NCBI GenBank assembly: GCA_045546695.1
Contig: JAZQDE010000006.1
Coordinates: 1 to 35,131 of the forward strand
Length of the DNA stretch: 35,131 nt
From: SIG424 sp045546695
GTDB lineage: Bacteria; Bacillota; Clostridia; UBA1212; UBA1255
Reading direction: 5' to 3'
The notes under the pieces were generated by a model. It was not told where the DNA came from and did not search any database. It saw nothing but the letters and a program-made list of their open reading frames with translations. Positions 17,153 to 25,354 of the stretch are shown here, piece by piece. Every line of letters starts with the position of its first letter. Positions within the stretch are counted from its first letter, which is position 1. The translations under genes were made by a program, and so were the position numbers.

Positions 17153-18202
17153 CTATAAACAAAGCATTTTCTTCAAAACAGGTTCAATTGCATACGCCAT
17201 ACCGACAAAACCACTGTCGTTTGGATGTGTACCATCGACTAAAGACGTTTCGCGGATAATCTCAGGAACCATATCGGGACCGGGAACAAAATATACGTTT
17301 TTGTCGCCGGCTTTCAGCGCATTTTCGTATGTTCTGCGCACAACCTCAAGACGTTGCTGATCCTGTTCGTTCAGGTAATATCTGGGTCTTGATAACATAA
17401 GAATTGGCAGAAGCGGATTCTTTTCACGGATACGCAGAAACATCTTCTCGTGAGTCTCAAGCAGATATTCGGGGCTGGGTGCGTTATGGTCATAATCGTA
17501 TACAAAGGCTGACATTTCAAGCTCTGATATGTACTCTGCAATGGCATCTTCTGCTCTGGCATTGCCTGAAAAGCCAAGATTTATATAGTCAAAATCGAGC
17601 TTTCTTGACAAAATATTCTGGTAAAGATTACCGGGTCTTGATGCGCACCCGCCTTGTGTGATAGATGAACCATAAAATACCACCGGGGTTGTAACTGTAT
17701 AGTCGGCGGCTTTTTCAAGACGTGAGCCTTCTTTTATTCCCACATAAAGGTGTTTTACGCCACTATATAATGGAAAATTGATTGTGTATTGTTTACCTTG
17801 GTTGCAAGGCGCAATATCGACAACAGAATCAAGTACGTCCACAATATCAATCGGCGGACGGTATGAACCGATATATTTTTTATCTGCAAAAAGGTCAAAA
17901 CCGGTGCTGCCAATAAATGCCATATGTGACATTTTAGCAGGTTGGTCTATCAGGGCGTGAATGGCGATATACGGGCTGTCTGTAAAGAATCTGACTCTGC
18001 CGCCTGATGTTCTGGTGTGAAGTGACAACACGCCGGGACTGACTTTTTCTGCCACCTCACGTGGCATGCGTCTGTACTGACCATCAATCATTTTAATACC
18101 ATGAATTGTAAAAGGCTCGTCTTCAATATTGTAAAAAGTGAGGCCTTCTCTAGTAATAGAAGTCTCAATTGTAAAATTTTTATCTATTTCACTGATGTTC
18201 AT
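17153..18202 (-). CDS. SGNH/GDSL hydrolase (esterase) with N-terminal SGNH_N-type domain
   Basis: 349 aa from ATG 18202 (MNISEIDKNF). The frame extends to GTG 18214, but that GTG is part of GTGAGG, the ribosome binding site 6 nt before the ATG, so the shorter form is chosen. Residues about 1-165 form a beta-rich domain and about 168-349 the SGNH hydrolase. Block I is GSSITQGG (nucleophile Ser), block II LGFSGNA, block III DYDHNAP and block V DGTHPND (Asp-His pair), so the whole catalytic set is present. No signal peptide, so cytosolic. It is probably a carbohydrate esterase acting on acylated sugars imported or released by neighbours. First gene of the minus-strand group and divergent from the SASA-like esterase. 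Confidence 0.88.
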   Translation of the reverse strand: MNISEIDKNFTIETSITREGLTFYNIEDEPFTIHGIKMIDGQYRRMPREVAEKVSPGVLSLHTRTSGGRVRFFTDSPYIAIHALIDQPAKMSHMAFIGSTGFDLFADKKYIGSYRPPIDIVDVLDSVVDIAPCNQGKQYTINFPLYSGVKHLYVGIKEGSRLEKAADYTVTTPVVFYGSSITQGGCASRPGNLYQNILSRKLDFDYINLGFSGNARAEDAIAEYISELEMSAFVYDYDHNAPSPEYLLETHEKMFLRIREKNPLLPILMLSRPRYYLNEQDQQRLEVVRRTYENALKAGDKNVYFVPGPDMVPEIIRETSLVDGTHPNDSGFVGMAYAIEPVLKKMLCL

Positions 18203-18289
18203 TAGCTGCCTCACCGCTTATCATTATTTGTCTGTATATTTGTAACGCTTTTCACCATTTTTTTCAAGCCTTATTTGACAAATCTTTGA

Positions 18290-18318
18290 TTTACTTTTAA
18301 AGCGCCAGGTGATATATT
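18290..18318 (+). promoter_or_regulatory. Possible promoter of the SASA-GRE operon
   Basis: TTTACT at 18290-18295, 17-bp spacer, TATATT at 18313-18318, placing a start near 18325, 32 nt before the preferred TTG start. A perfect TTGACA at 18275-18280 has no good -10 partner. In the opposite direction, toward the SGNH gene, TTGAAA with a weak TACAAA can be made out. This is the only regulatory-size gap (18203-18356) between the two divergent esterase operons. Confidence 0.4.
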
Positions 18319-18356
18319 TTGTTCAGATACTAACTTATAAGAAGGGCGGGAACGTT

Positions 18357-19706
18357 TTGGAAATATCTTCCATTTACAATGACCATATGATTCTTCAGGC
18401 AAATATGCCTTGCCGTATTAACGGCAGATGCGCGCCTGATTGTCACGATCTGAAGGCGACCTTGATTAAAGATGCTGATGGGAGCCAACGTGTTTTTTGC
18501 GGTGAAAATATAAATGGGGAGTTTGAAATCCGGCTTGATTCTACAGGTTACGGCGGCCCGTATACACTGACAATTTCAGGAAAAAACGAAGAGACAATTA
18601 CGTATAAAGATGTGCTTTTCGGAGAGGTTTTCGTTATGGGCGGGCAGTCGAATATGGGCTGGTCGATGTCGCAGTGCTACGATGGCACGACAGAAAAGTT
18701 GCTGTACCGGGAGATAATTGACAATAGCGAAAATGATATGGTGCGCCATATGCAGGTGTGGCCGACAGAGTCGGATGTACCTGTCAGGTATCTTGAAATA
18801 TGCAATTTCTGGGCACCGGCCAACAAAGAAAATGTCATAAACTGGTCGGCTGTAGCGTACTTTTTTGCGCAGAGATTGCAAGCGCTTTGTACTGTGCCTG
18901 TCGGCGTGATTGTAGCTTGTATGGGTGCGACCCCGATTGGCGCGTGGGTTCCGGGCGCTACGTGGTATAACGGCGTGGTGGCGCCTGTTTCGAAATATAC
19001 TTCGCGTGGTGTTTGCTGGTATCAGGGAGAGGGTGATCCGGTAAATTATGGTATCAGACTGGCAGAATTGATAGGGCAGTGGCGCCGTGAATTTGAAAAT
19101 CCTGAATTATACTGGGCCGCTGTTGAGCTTCCAAGATATGTCGATTGGCAGTCGTGGGGACTGAGTCGAGACGAGGTGCACAAAGTCAAAGAAATGGTTT
19201 CCGGGTATACGTATTGTGTCACGCTCGACACAGGCCTCTATCCTGAGTGGAACGCCGACGGGGATAATATGAATGAAGGCGGCATACATCCATACCAGAA
19301 AAAGGAAGTAGGAGAGCGTCTTGCCGATGCCGTTTATAAGGAATTTTTTGGTGGAAAAGGGCTGCTGACTTCTCCTTTAGCTGTAAAGGTTGATAGAAAA
19401 GAACCTGATATAGTTGAAATAGAATTTGAAAATGTCGGAGCCGGTCTTTGCCTTCAGGGAATAAATGGATTTGAAGTTACAGAAAATGGCAGCGATTATT
19501 ACGATGCTGTTCCACAATTAATTTCCACAAACAGGATTGCTCTGACGTGTGAAAAGGTTGGCATAGTAAAGCGTGTAAGATATGGTTATATCAATAAACG
19601 AGGCGCAGGAATAAACTCTTGCTCAGATTCTGTGTGCGTGTATAATACAGAAGATGGAAAGACTCCGGCATACCCGGCAGAACAATTTATATTAGATTGC
19701 GAGTAA
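18357..19706 (+). CDS. Sialate O-acetylesterase-like (SASA/SGNH) carbohydrate esterase
   Basis: About 449 aa if it starts at TTG 18357 (LEISSIYNDHMILQ), which matches where family proteins begin and follows AAGGGCGGG by 6 nt. An upstream GTG at 18309 would extend it through the promoter region. Seen: an N-terminal beta domain, then MGGQSNM with the nucleophile Ser, ACMGATPIGAW, WYQGEGD and, at the end of the hydrolase, GGIHPYQKKEVGERLA with the catalytic His. The residue before IHP, often Asp in relatives, is Gly here, so the catalytic dyad may use another acid. A C-terminal beta-sandwich follows. No signal peptide, so cytosolic deacetylation of a sugar is likely. It heads an operon with 6-, 3- and 1-nt gaps. 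Confidence 0.82.
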   Translation: MEISSIYNDHMILQANMPCRINGRCAPDCHDLKATLIKDADGSQRVFCGENINGEFEIRLDSTGYGGPYTLTISGKNEETITYKDVLFGEVFVMGGQSNMGWSMSQCYDGTTEKLLYREIIDNSENDMVRHMQVWPTESDVPVRYLEICNFWAPANKENVINWSAVAYFFAQRLQALCTVPVGVIVACMGATPIGAWVPGATWYNGVVAPVSKYTSRGVCWYQGEGDPVNYGIRLAELIGQWRREFENPELYWAAVELPRYVDWQSWGLSRDEVHKVKEMVSGYTYCVTLDTGLYPEWNADGDNMNEGGIHPYQKKEVGERLADAVYKEFFGGKGLLTSPLAVKVDRKEPDIVEIEFENVGAGLCLQGINGFEVTENGSDYYDAVPQLISTNRIALTCEKVGIVKRVRYGYINKRGAGINSCSDSVCVYNTEDGKTPAYPAEQFILDCE

Positions 19707-19712
19707 TTTTCG

Positions 19713-21323
19713 ATGATTGAAGTAAAAAACATATCGTTTCCCGTTAATCTGGATGAAACGCAGATAAAAGAAATAATTGCAAAAAATATTGGTGTAGATG
19801 CTCGCAATATTCTGTCTTTTAAGTATTTACGCAAGTCGGTGGATGCCCGGAAAAAGAGTGACGTCAGATTCAATGTGAATGTCGGTGTGGAGCTGAATGT
19901 TGATAAAGAGGCAGAAATTGACATTGTAAACCGCGCTGCAGATGATAAAGTAAGACTCTTTACGCCTCCCCGGAAAATGGAAATAAAAAAGGTAGAATAT
20001 GGCATTTCTCCCGTAGTATGCGGAGCAGGTCCGGCAGGTCTTTTTGCGGCGTTGTGGCTTGCGCGTGCAGGTTTAAAGCCGATTTTGATAGAAAGAGGCG
20101 CGGATGCAGATACCAGAATAAGGCAGATTGAGAACTTCAATAACGGAGGAAAGTTCGACCTCAGAGCAAACGTGCAGTTCGGCGAAGGCGGAGCCGGTAC
20201 TTTTTCAGACGGAAAGCTGACAACAAATATACATGATGCAAGATGCGATGCTGTGTTGGAAACTTTTTACGAGTGTGGTGCGCCCGAGGAAATCCTTTAT
20301 CTGGCAAAGCCGCATTTAGGGACTGACAATTTATGTAATATAGTAAAAAATATGCGCCATGAGATTATCAAAAATGGCGGCGACGTGTGTTTTTTCACGA
20401 AGCTCATAGATATAAAGACAGAAAATGGCAAGATATGCGGCGTTGTTGTTGAAAAAGATGGGCTGACGGAAGAGATTGTGACAGACAGATTGATTGTTGC
20501 GGCCGGTCATAGTGCGAGAGATATTTTTGAAATGATGAAACGACATGGCGTTGTGATGGAGCAGAAGCCAATTTCGATAGGCGTGAGAATCGAGCACCTT
20601 CAGGAAAAAATTAACAAGGCACAATATGGTGATTTTGCCCAATATCTGGGAGCTGCCGATTATAAATTTGCATGTCATTTACCGTCCGGCAGGAGTGTTT
20701 ACACTTTTTGTATGTGTCCCGGAGGCAGTGTTGTTGCGGCATCGAGTGAAGAGGGCAGACTGGTAGTAAATGGTATGAGCGTCTTTTCACGTAACGGACG
20801 GAATGCAAATTCTGCCGTTTTATGTAATGTTGAGCCGGAAGATTTTGGTAGCGATGACGTACTTTCAGGCGTTGATTTTCAGCAAAAATATGAAGAAATG
20901 GCATATATTGCAGGTGGCAGCAATTATTGTGCGCCTGCCCAGCTTGTGGGGGATTTTCTGAAAAATATTCCCAGTAAATCATGTAGAAGTGTAAAGCCTA
21001 CGTACCCGCGTGGCGTCAGATGGGGAAATCTGTCAGATTGTCTTCCTGATTTTGCCATAAAGTCTATAAGGGAAGCGTTGGTAATTTTTGGAAGAAAATT
21101 AAGAGGCTTTGATGATAAGGATGCGGTACTTACAGGTGTGGAAACGAGGTCTTCGTCGCCTGTTCGTATCAAGAGAAACGAACAGTATCAGAGTGTCAAT
21201 ATGCAGGGGTTGTACCCTTGCGGTGAGGGCGCCGGATATGCGGGCGGTATAACGTCTGCGGCCGTTGACGGCATCCGCATTGCTCAGGCGATAATAGAAG
21301 AATTAGCAGAGGGAGAGTGCTAA
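19713..21323 (+). CDS. COG2509-type FAD-dependent dehydrogenase (uncharacterised)
   Basis: 536 aa flavoprotein. About residues 1-95 form a small alpha/beta domain (SFPVNLDETQIKEIIAK, then a lysine-rich SFKYLRKSVDARKK), typical of this family. The FAD-binding Rossmann motif VVCGAGPAGLFAALWLARAG starts near 102, with ERGADADTR downstream. The segment FGEGGAGTFSDGKLTT near 158 and the C-terminal YPCGEGAGYAGGITSAA near 505 are strong COG2509 signatures, the latter being the second FAD contact. Its substrate is unknown in the literature I know. The start at 19713 lies 6 nt after the esterase stop, with a poor ribosome binding site that suggests coupled translation. It is directly followed by a glycyl radical enzyme, making a role in the same pathway or in protecting its radical chemistry conceivable. 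Confidence 0.85.
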   Translation: MIEVKNISFPVNLDETQIKEIIAKNIGVDARNILSFKYLRKSVDARKKSDVRFNVNVGVELNVDKEAEIDIVNRAADDKVRLFTPPRKMEIKKVEYGISPVVCGAGPAGLFAALWLARAGLKPILIERGADADTRIRQIENFNNGGKFDLRANVQFGEGGAGTFSDGKLTTNIHDARCDAVLETFYECGAPEEILYLAKPHLGTDNLCNIVKNMRHEIIKNGGDVCFFTKLIDIKTENGKICGVVVEKDGLTEEIVTDRLIVAAGHSARDIFEMMKRHGVVMEQKPISIGVRIEHLQEKINKAQYGDFAQYLGAADYKFACHLPSGRSVYTFCMCPGGSVVAASSEEGRLVVNGMSVFSRNGRNANSAVLCNVEPEDFGSDDVLSGVDFQQKYEEMAYIAGGSNYCAPAQLVGDFLKNIPSKSCRSVKPTYPRGVRWGNLSDCLPDFAIKSIREALVIFGRKLRGFDDKDAVLTGVETRSSSPVRIKRNEQYQSVNMQGLYPCGEGAGYAGGITSAAVDGIRIAQAIIEELAEGEC

Positions 21324-21326
21324 AAA

Positions 21327-23459
21327 ATGGAATTTTATACGGCATATAAAGAGGGCCGCCCTGTGCGACTTTCCGAAGAAACGAGAAAATTCGCTTATGA
21401 GTCTTTGAATCATAAATATGGTCAGGATACGCGGAAAACGCCGTTTGTATCGCTTGATTACGTCCCGGAAGAGGATTATAGCAGTATGTCGCCTCTTGAC
21501 AGATATGATCTTGCGATAAGGACCATCGCGTCCAAGGCACCCATCCGCATTTGTGACGGTGAAAAAATCAGTGGCGCCGCTACTCTGGGCGGAGCAATCA
21601 GCCACGTTGTGCCGGCACAAAGAGATGGCAAGACAATTTTTGGAAGCGTCAGCCACCTTACGATTGATTATGAAAAGGTGCTGAAGACAGGTCTTATAGG
21701 CCTTCGCAGAGAAGTCAGTGCCGCATTGAAAACCCACGAAGATGAGAGGAAAATCCGTTTCCTTCATAGCGCAATTACAAATATTGACAGCATGGTGCTG
21801 TGGCATAGAAGATATCTCGAAGCACTAAAGGGCAGACCGGAATACAGAGAAAATTACCGTAATTTGTCACGCGTTCCGCTCGTTCCGGCAGAAACATTCT
21901 ACGAAGCAGTCCAGTGCATATGGTTTGTTTTTGCATATACAAGGCTGTGCGGCAACTGGCCGGGAATTGGCAGAATTGACCTGCTTTTAGGTGAATATCT
22001 AAGACATGATATGGCAATGGGAATTCTGACGATTGAAGAGGCCCGCGAAATATTGGCGCATTTCTTTATAAAAGGCTGCGAATGGGTTTCGGGCGGCAAT
22101 TATGGCAGCGGAGATGCACAGCATTACCAGAATATAGTATTGTCCGGTGTTGACAGCGAGGGCAAGGATATAACAAATGACGTTACGTACCTTGTTCTGG
22201 ATATTATTGAAGAACTTGGCATAAGCGATTTTCCTGTTACTGTCAGGATATCTTCCAATTCTTCGGAGAAACTTCTCCATAAAGTGGCAGAGGTTATCCG
22301 TCACGGCGGCGGTGTAATTGCTGTATACAACGAAGACCTGATTGTAAAATCATTGACAGAATATGGTTACGATATTAAAGAAGCGCGCAATTATGCAAAT
22401 GATGGTTGCTGGGAGGTCCAGATTCCCGGTAAAACATATTTTATTTATGCGCCTTTTGATTCTCTTGCAATTTTGCAACGCAAAGTGCTTATGGGATACG
22501 AAAACGTTCCGGAATATGGTTCTTTTGAGGAACTTTATGCTGCTTTTGCAAAGGAACTAAAAGAGCAGGTGGACGCGATAGGCAGGGGCGGACTCGGTCG
22601 TTTTGAACGCCTTGCGGACGGTTCTCTGCGCAAAAAGCCATCACTTCCATGTACTGTAATTTCGCTTTTTGAGATCGGCTGTATTGAAAATGCCGCCTCG
22701 TATTACGAGGGCGGCCCGGTGTACGAGGTATATTCTCCTCACATCGGCGGCCTGGCAGATACTGTCAACAGTCTTTATGCAATAAACAAGCTCGTTTTCT
22801 GTGAAAAAAAGGTAACTTTCTCACAGCTTATGGAAATACTTGCCAAGAACTGGGAAGGCTACGAGGACCTGCGCTGCTATGTGTCGGAAAAATATACATA
22901 TTATGGTAACGATAATGATGAAGTCGATGCGATTGCCTGCCGTATTCTGGAAGACTTTGCATCATATTGCAAAATGCAGGACGGCATTTGCCCTATCATG
23001 TTTCCAGGTGGCGTGAGCACATTTGGCCGTCAGATTGAATGGTCTCGGAATCGACTGGCATCGCCGTTTGGCCGCAGGAGTGGCGAAGTTCTCTCAGGGA
23101 ATGCCAATCCGACGCCTGGCACCGACCTTAAGGGTGCGACTGCTATTATAAAGTCGTATTGCAAGGCCGATTTGTCAAAATTACAGACGGGCGCGGCTCT
23201 CGACATCAGGCTTATGCCGTCTGACGTTGCCGCTGAAAAGGGCCTTGAAACGCTGGCGTCACTTATCCGCGGCTTCGTTTCACTCGGTGGATTTTTCCTG
23301 CAAATGGATATTGCCGACCGCAATGTATTGATTGATGCACAAGCTCATCCTGAAAATTACCAGACTCTGTCAGTACGTGTGTCAGGCTGGAATGCAAGGT
23401 TTGTTACTTTGAACAAAGAATGGCAGGATATGTTGATTCAGGAAACAAAAGGTGAGTAA
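21327..23459 (+). CDS. Glycyl radical enzyme of unknown substrate (PFL-like family)
   Basis: 710 aa, shorter than PFL, CutC or HypD types (about 760-850). The radical site is RVSGWNARF with Gly687, and the catalytic thiyl is Cys361 in NDGCWEVQIPG. The Cys-x-Glu arrangement (C361, E363) is that of dehydratases, lyases and other eliminases (choline lyase, glycerol, propanediol and hydroxyproline dehydratases). PFL has Cys-Cys. In the characterised eliminases I know, the middle residue is usually Val; here it is Trp. GNANPTPGTDLKG near 591 fits the C-terminal PFL-like barrel. It begins 3 nt after the flavoprotein stop and is followed 1 nt later by its activase. Oxygen-sensitive, cytosolic, anaerobic. 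Substrate unknown; the operon includes a sugar esterase. Confidence 0.9.
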   Translation: MEFYTAYKEGRPVRLSEETRKFAYESLNHKYGQDTRKTPFVSLDYVPEEDYSSMSPLDRYDLAIRTIASKAPIRICDGEKISGAATLGGAISHVVPAQRDGKTIFGSVSHLTIDYEKVLKTGLIGLRREVSAALKTHEDERKIRFLHSAITNIDSMVLWHRRYLEALKGRPEYRENYRNLSRVPLVPAETFYEAVQCIWFVFAYTRLCGNWPGIGRIDLLLGEYLRHDMAMGILTIEEAREILAHFFIKGCEWVSGGNYGSGDAQHYQNIVLSGVDSEGKDITNDVTYLVLDIIEELGISDFPVTVRISSNSSEKLLHKVAEVIRHGGGVIAVYNEDLIVKSLTEYGYDIKEARNYANDGCWEVQIPGKTYFIYAPFDSLAILQRKVLMGYENVPEYGSFEELYAAFAKELKEQVDAIGRGGLGRFERLADGSLRKKPSLPCTVISLFEIGCIENAASYYEGGPVYEVYSPHIGGLADTVNSLYAINKLVFCEKKVTFSQLMEILAKNWEGYEDLRCYVSEKYTYYGNDNDEVDAIACRILEDFASYCKMQDGICPIMFPGGVSTFGRQIEWSRNRLASPFGRRSGEVLSGNANPTPGTDLKGATAIIKSYCKADLSKLQTGAALDIRLMPSDVAAEKGLETLASLIRGFVSLGGFFLQMDIADRNVLIDAQAHPENYQTLSVRVSGWNARFVTLNKEWQDMLIQETKGE

Positions 23460-23460
23460 G

Positions 23461-24255
23461 ATGGATGTAAATATTACGGAAATTCAGCGTTTTTGTATGC
23501 ATGACGGCCCGGGAATACGCACTGTTGTATTTTTCAGTGGCTGTCCTTTGCGTTGCAAATGGTGCCATAATCCGGAAACACAAAGCTTTAATCAGCAAAT
23601 ATATTTTGATGCTAAAAAATGTCTGCTTTGCGGTGCATGCATGGTGTGCCGCCGGGGCGTACATCATTTCGACAATGATTGCCATTTCCTGGAAAGAATC
23701 CGTTGTATTAAATGTGGGGAGTGTGTGGAAGTTTGTCCCAGTGCCGCACTTACTATGGTCCGGAAGACATTGCCTGTTGAAGAAGTTTTAGAAGAAGTCC
23801 TGCGAGACAAAGCTTTTTACGGAGCAAACGGTGGCATTACTCTCTCCGGTGGCGAGCCGATGGCACAACCTGAGGCCGCAATAGAGCTTCTTAAACTTGC
23901 AAAACAAGCCGGAATATCTACTGCAGTTGAGACTTGCGGGTATTTTGACCCGAAGTACCTGCCGGCTCTTTGTGAAAATGCTGACGTCCTTCTTTGGGAT
24001 TATAAGGATAGCGACGATGCAAGACATATGGAAAATACAGGAGTCTCACAGAGCAAGATTCTGGAAAATCTGCACGCCGCTGATGACCTCGGAGCGAAGA
24101 TAATATTAAGGTGTATTCTGATTGATGATATAAATAATAATCAGGCGCATTTTGATGCTATTGAAAAGCTAAAATGCAGCCTGAAAAATTGTGTCGGTGT
24201 TGATTTTCTGCCTTGCCATAATATGGGTGAAGCAAAGGCCCGTATGCTTGAATAA
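23461..24255 (+). CDS. Glycyl-radical enzyme activating protein (radical SAM), short C-terminus
   Basis: 264 aa from ATG 23461, with AGGTG 6 nt upstream; the GTG at 23452 in that stretch is part of the binding site. It installs the Gly radical on the preceding enzyme. Radical SAM cluster: C28, C32 and C35 in GCPLRCKWCHNPE. Two ferredoxin-type clusters follow: CLLCGACMVC and CIKCGECVEVCP. GGITLSGGEP is the SAM-binding GGE motif. Activases with this two-cluster insert are usually about 295-310 aa and continue after the LPCHNMGEAK-like segment. Here the stop comes five residues later (ARMLE), so roughly the last 35-40 residues are missing. The neighbouring minus-strand gene ends 9 bp downstream. 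Confidence 0.92.
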   Translation: MDVNITEIQRFCMHDGPGIRTVVFFSGCPLRCKWCHNPETQSFNQQIYFDAKKCLLCGACMVCRRGVHHFDNDCHFLERIRCIKCGECVEVCPSAALTMVRKTLPVEEVLEEVLRDKAFYGANGGITLSGGEPMAQPEAAIELLKLAKQAGISTAVETCGYFDPKYLPALCENADVLLWDYKDSDDARHMENTGVSQSKILENLHAADDLGAKIILRCILIDDINNNQAHFDAIEKLKCSLKNCVGVDFLPCHNMGEAKARMLE

Positions 24256-24264
24256 TCCTGCCGG

Positions 24265-25287
24265 TCAGTCTTTTAAGTCCTCTATAAAATACGCGTTTGT
24301 GCAGGCGTGATTGCCTTGCTTGTCTGTGACAGTGAGCCTGAAATAATTGCAAATGTCAGGCACCTGTATATCTGCCTGCGTCAGGGCGTCTGAACTTTCG
24401 TGGTAAATAGTCATACCAAATCTCACGCCGGTGCTTAGGTCGATTCTGTCTGCTTCTGAGCATTCAATATGAACAACGCCGTCTTCGTACCATAAATTGT
24501 AAATCTCAGGACCCTGTGACGCATAAAAATCGCCGTTTTCAAGAGCTGTTGTTATCGCTTTGTACTCAAGCTCCGGCGCTTTGATTACAGTATATGCCAG
24601 CCCGGAATCCCAATGTCTGCAATCCATGGGATGTGCATTATGATTGTCGTCGGCACCGATACAATATATTTTCTTGCCGCTCCTTAAAATATCATCATAC
24701 ACGCGTGGGTTATAATCGTCATAGCCTTCTGTGAGGCAGCCACCGTTGAACATTTCAAAGGCATGCATGCCTTCGTACTCAATATAGTTGCTATAATCTT
24801 CCAGCGACCACGTAGGGTGGTTGTAGGTCACGTAAAAACCTTTGTCGCGCGCAATATGCATCATTTCGGATATCTTTTTACCGTTAAATTCTCTGACATA
24901 ATCCGGTAGCGTATCGTCAAACTGCACCTTGTCTCTGTATGAAACCGCATTGCCGAACTGGTAAGCACTTCTGTGCCAGCAAGGCTGGATAAGATTGTCA
25001 GGCTCAAGTGCTATAAAACAGATGTGACAAGTCCTTGCAAACGTAAAGTCTACGCCGGGCTCTGTTATTTCTACTTCAAAACCATTTAATGCCAGAAACT
25101 CCGGGTCATTAAGTTCGCTGTGTGATATAAGCACGTCGTGGTCTGTATACGCAACGATGCTGTATCCCATTTTCTTGTAATTGTCTTTTACTTGCTCAGG
25201 CGTACATCTGCCGTCTGAAACAGTCGTATGACAGTGTAGATTTGCTTTGTAATAATTACCATTTTCCGGTAAAAGATATTTTCTCAT
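24265..25287 (-). CDS. PHP domain metal-dependent phosphoesterase-like protein
   Basis: 340 aa. PHP metal-binding motifs: NLHCHTTVSDG (H18, H20), AYTDHD (47-51), VTYNHPTW (mid-protein) and CIGADDNHN (about 215). They match the trinuclear-site pattern of PHP proteins such as histidinol phosphatase and the polymerase PHP domain. The C-terminal 80 residues form a beta domain that is typical of the stand-alone PHP proteins found beside carbohydrate genes. No signal peptide. RBS CCGGAGGTG precedes the start. It follows the DUF4143 ATPase by 67 nt on the same strand and converges on the activase gene (9-bp gap). The substrate is not predictable. Confidence 0.85.
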   Translation of the reverse strand: MRKYLLPENGNYYKANLHCHTTVSDGRCTPEQVKDNYKKMGYSIVAYTDHDVLISHSELNDPEFLALNGFEVEITEPGVDFTFARTCHICFIALEPDNLIQPCWHRSAYQFGNAVSYRDKVQFDDTLPDYVREFNGKKISEMMHIARDKGFYVTYNHPTWSLEDYSNYIEYEGMHAFEMFNGGCLTEGYDDYNPRVYDDILRSGKKIYCIGADDNHNAHPMDCRHWDSGLAYTVIKAPELEYKAITTALENGDFYASQGPEIYNLWYEDGVVHIECSEADRIDLSTGVRFGMTIYHESSDALTQADIQVPDICNYFRLTVTDKQGNHACTNAYFIEDLKD

Positions 25288-25354
25288 ATTGCACCTCCGG
25301 TGTCGTTGTTATCTTCTATATACACTCTAAAAAGTGGCTTGTTAATTGTTATTT

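Noticed and set aside
18203..18214. GTG start for the SGNH hydrolase
   Set aside because: The GTG is part of GTGAGG, which is well placed as ribosome binding site for the ATG at 18202.
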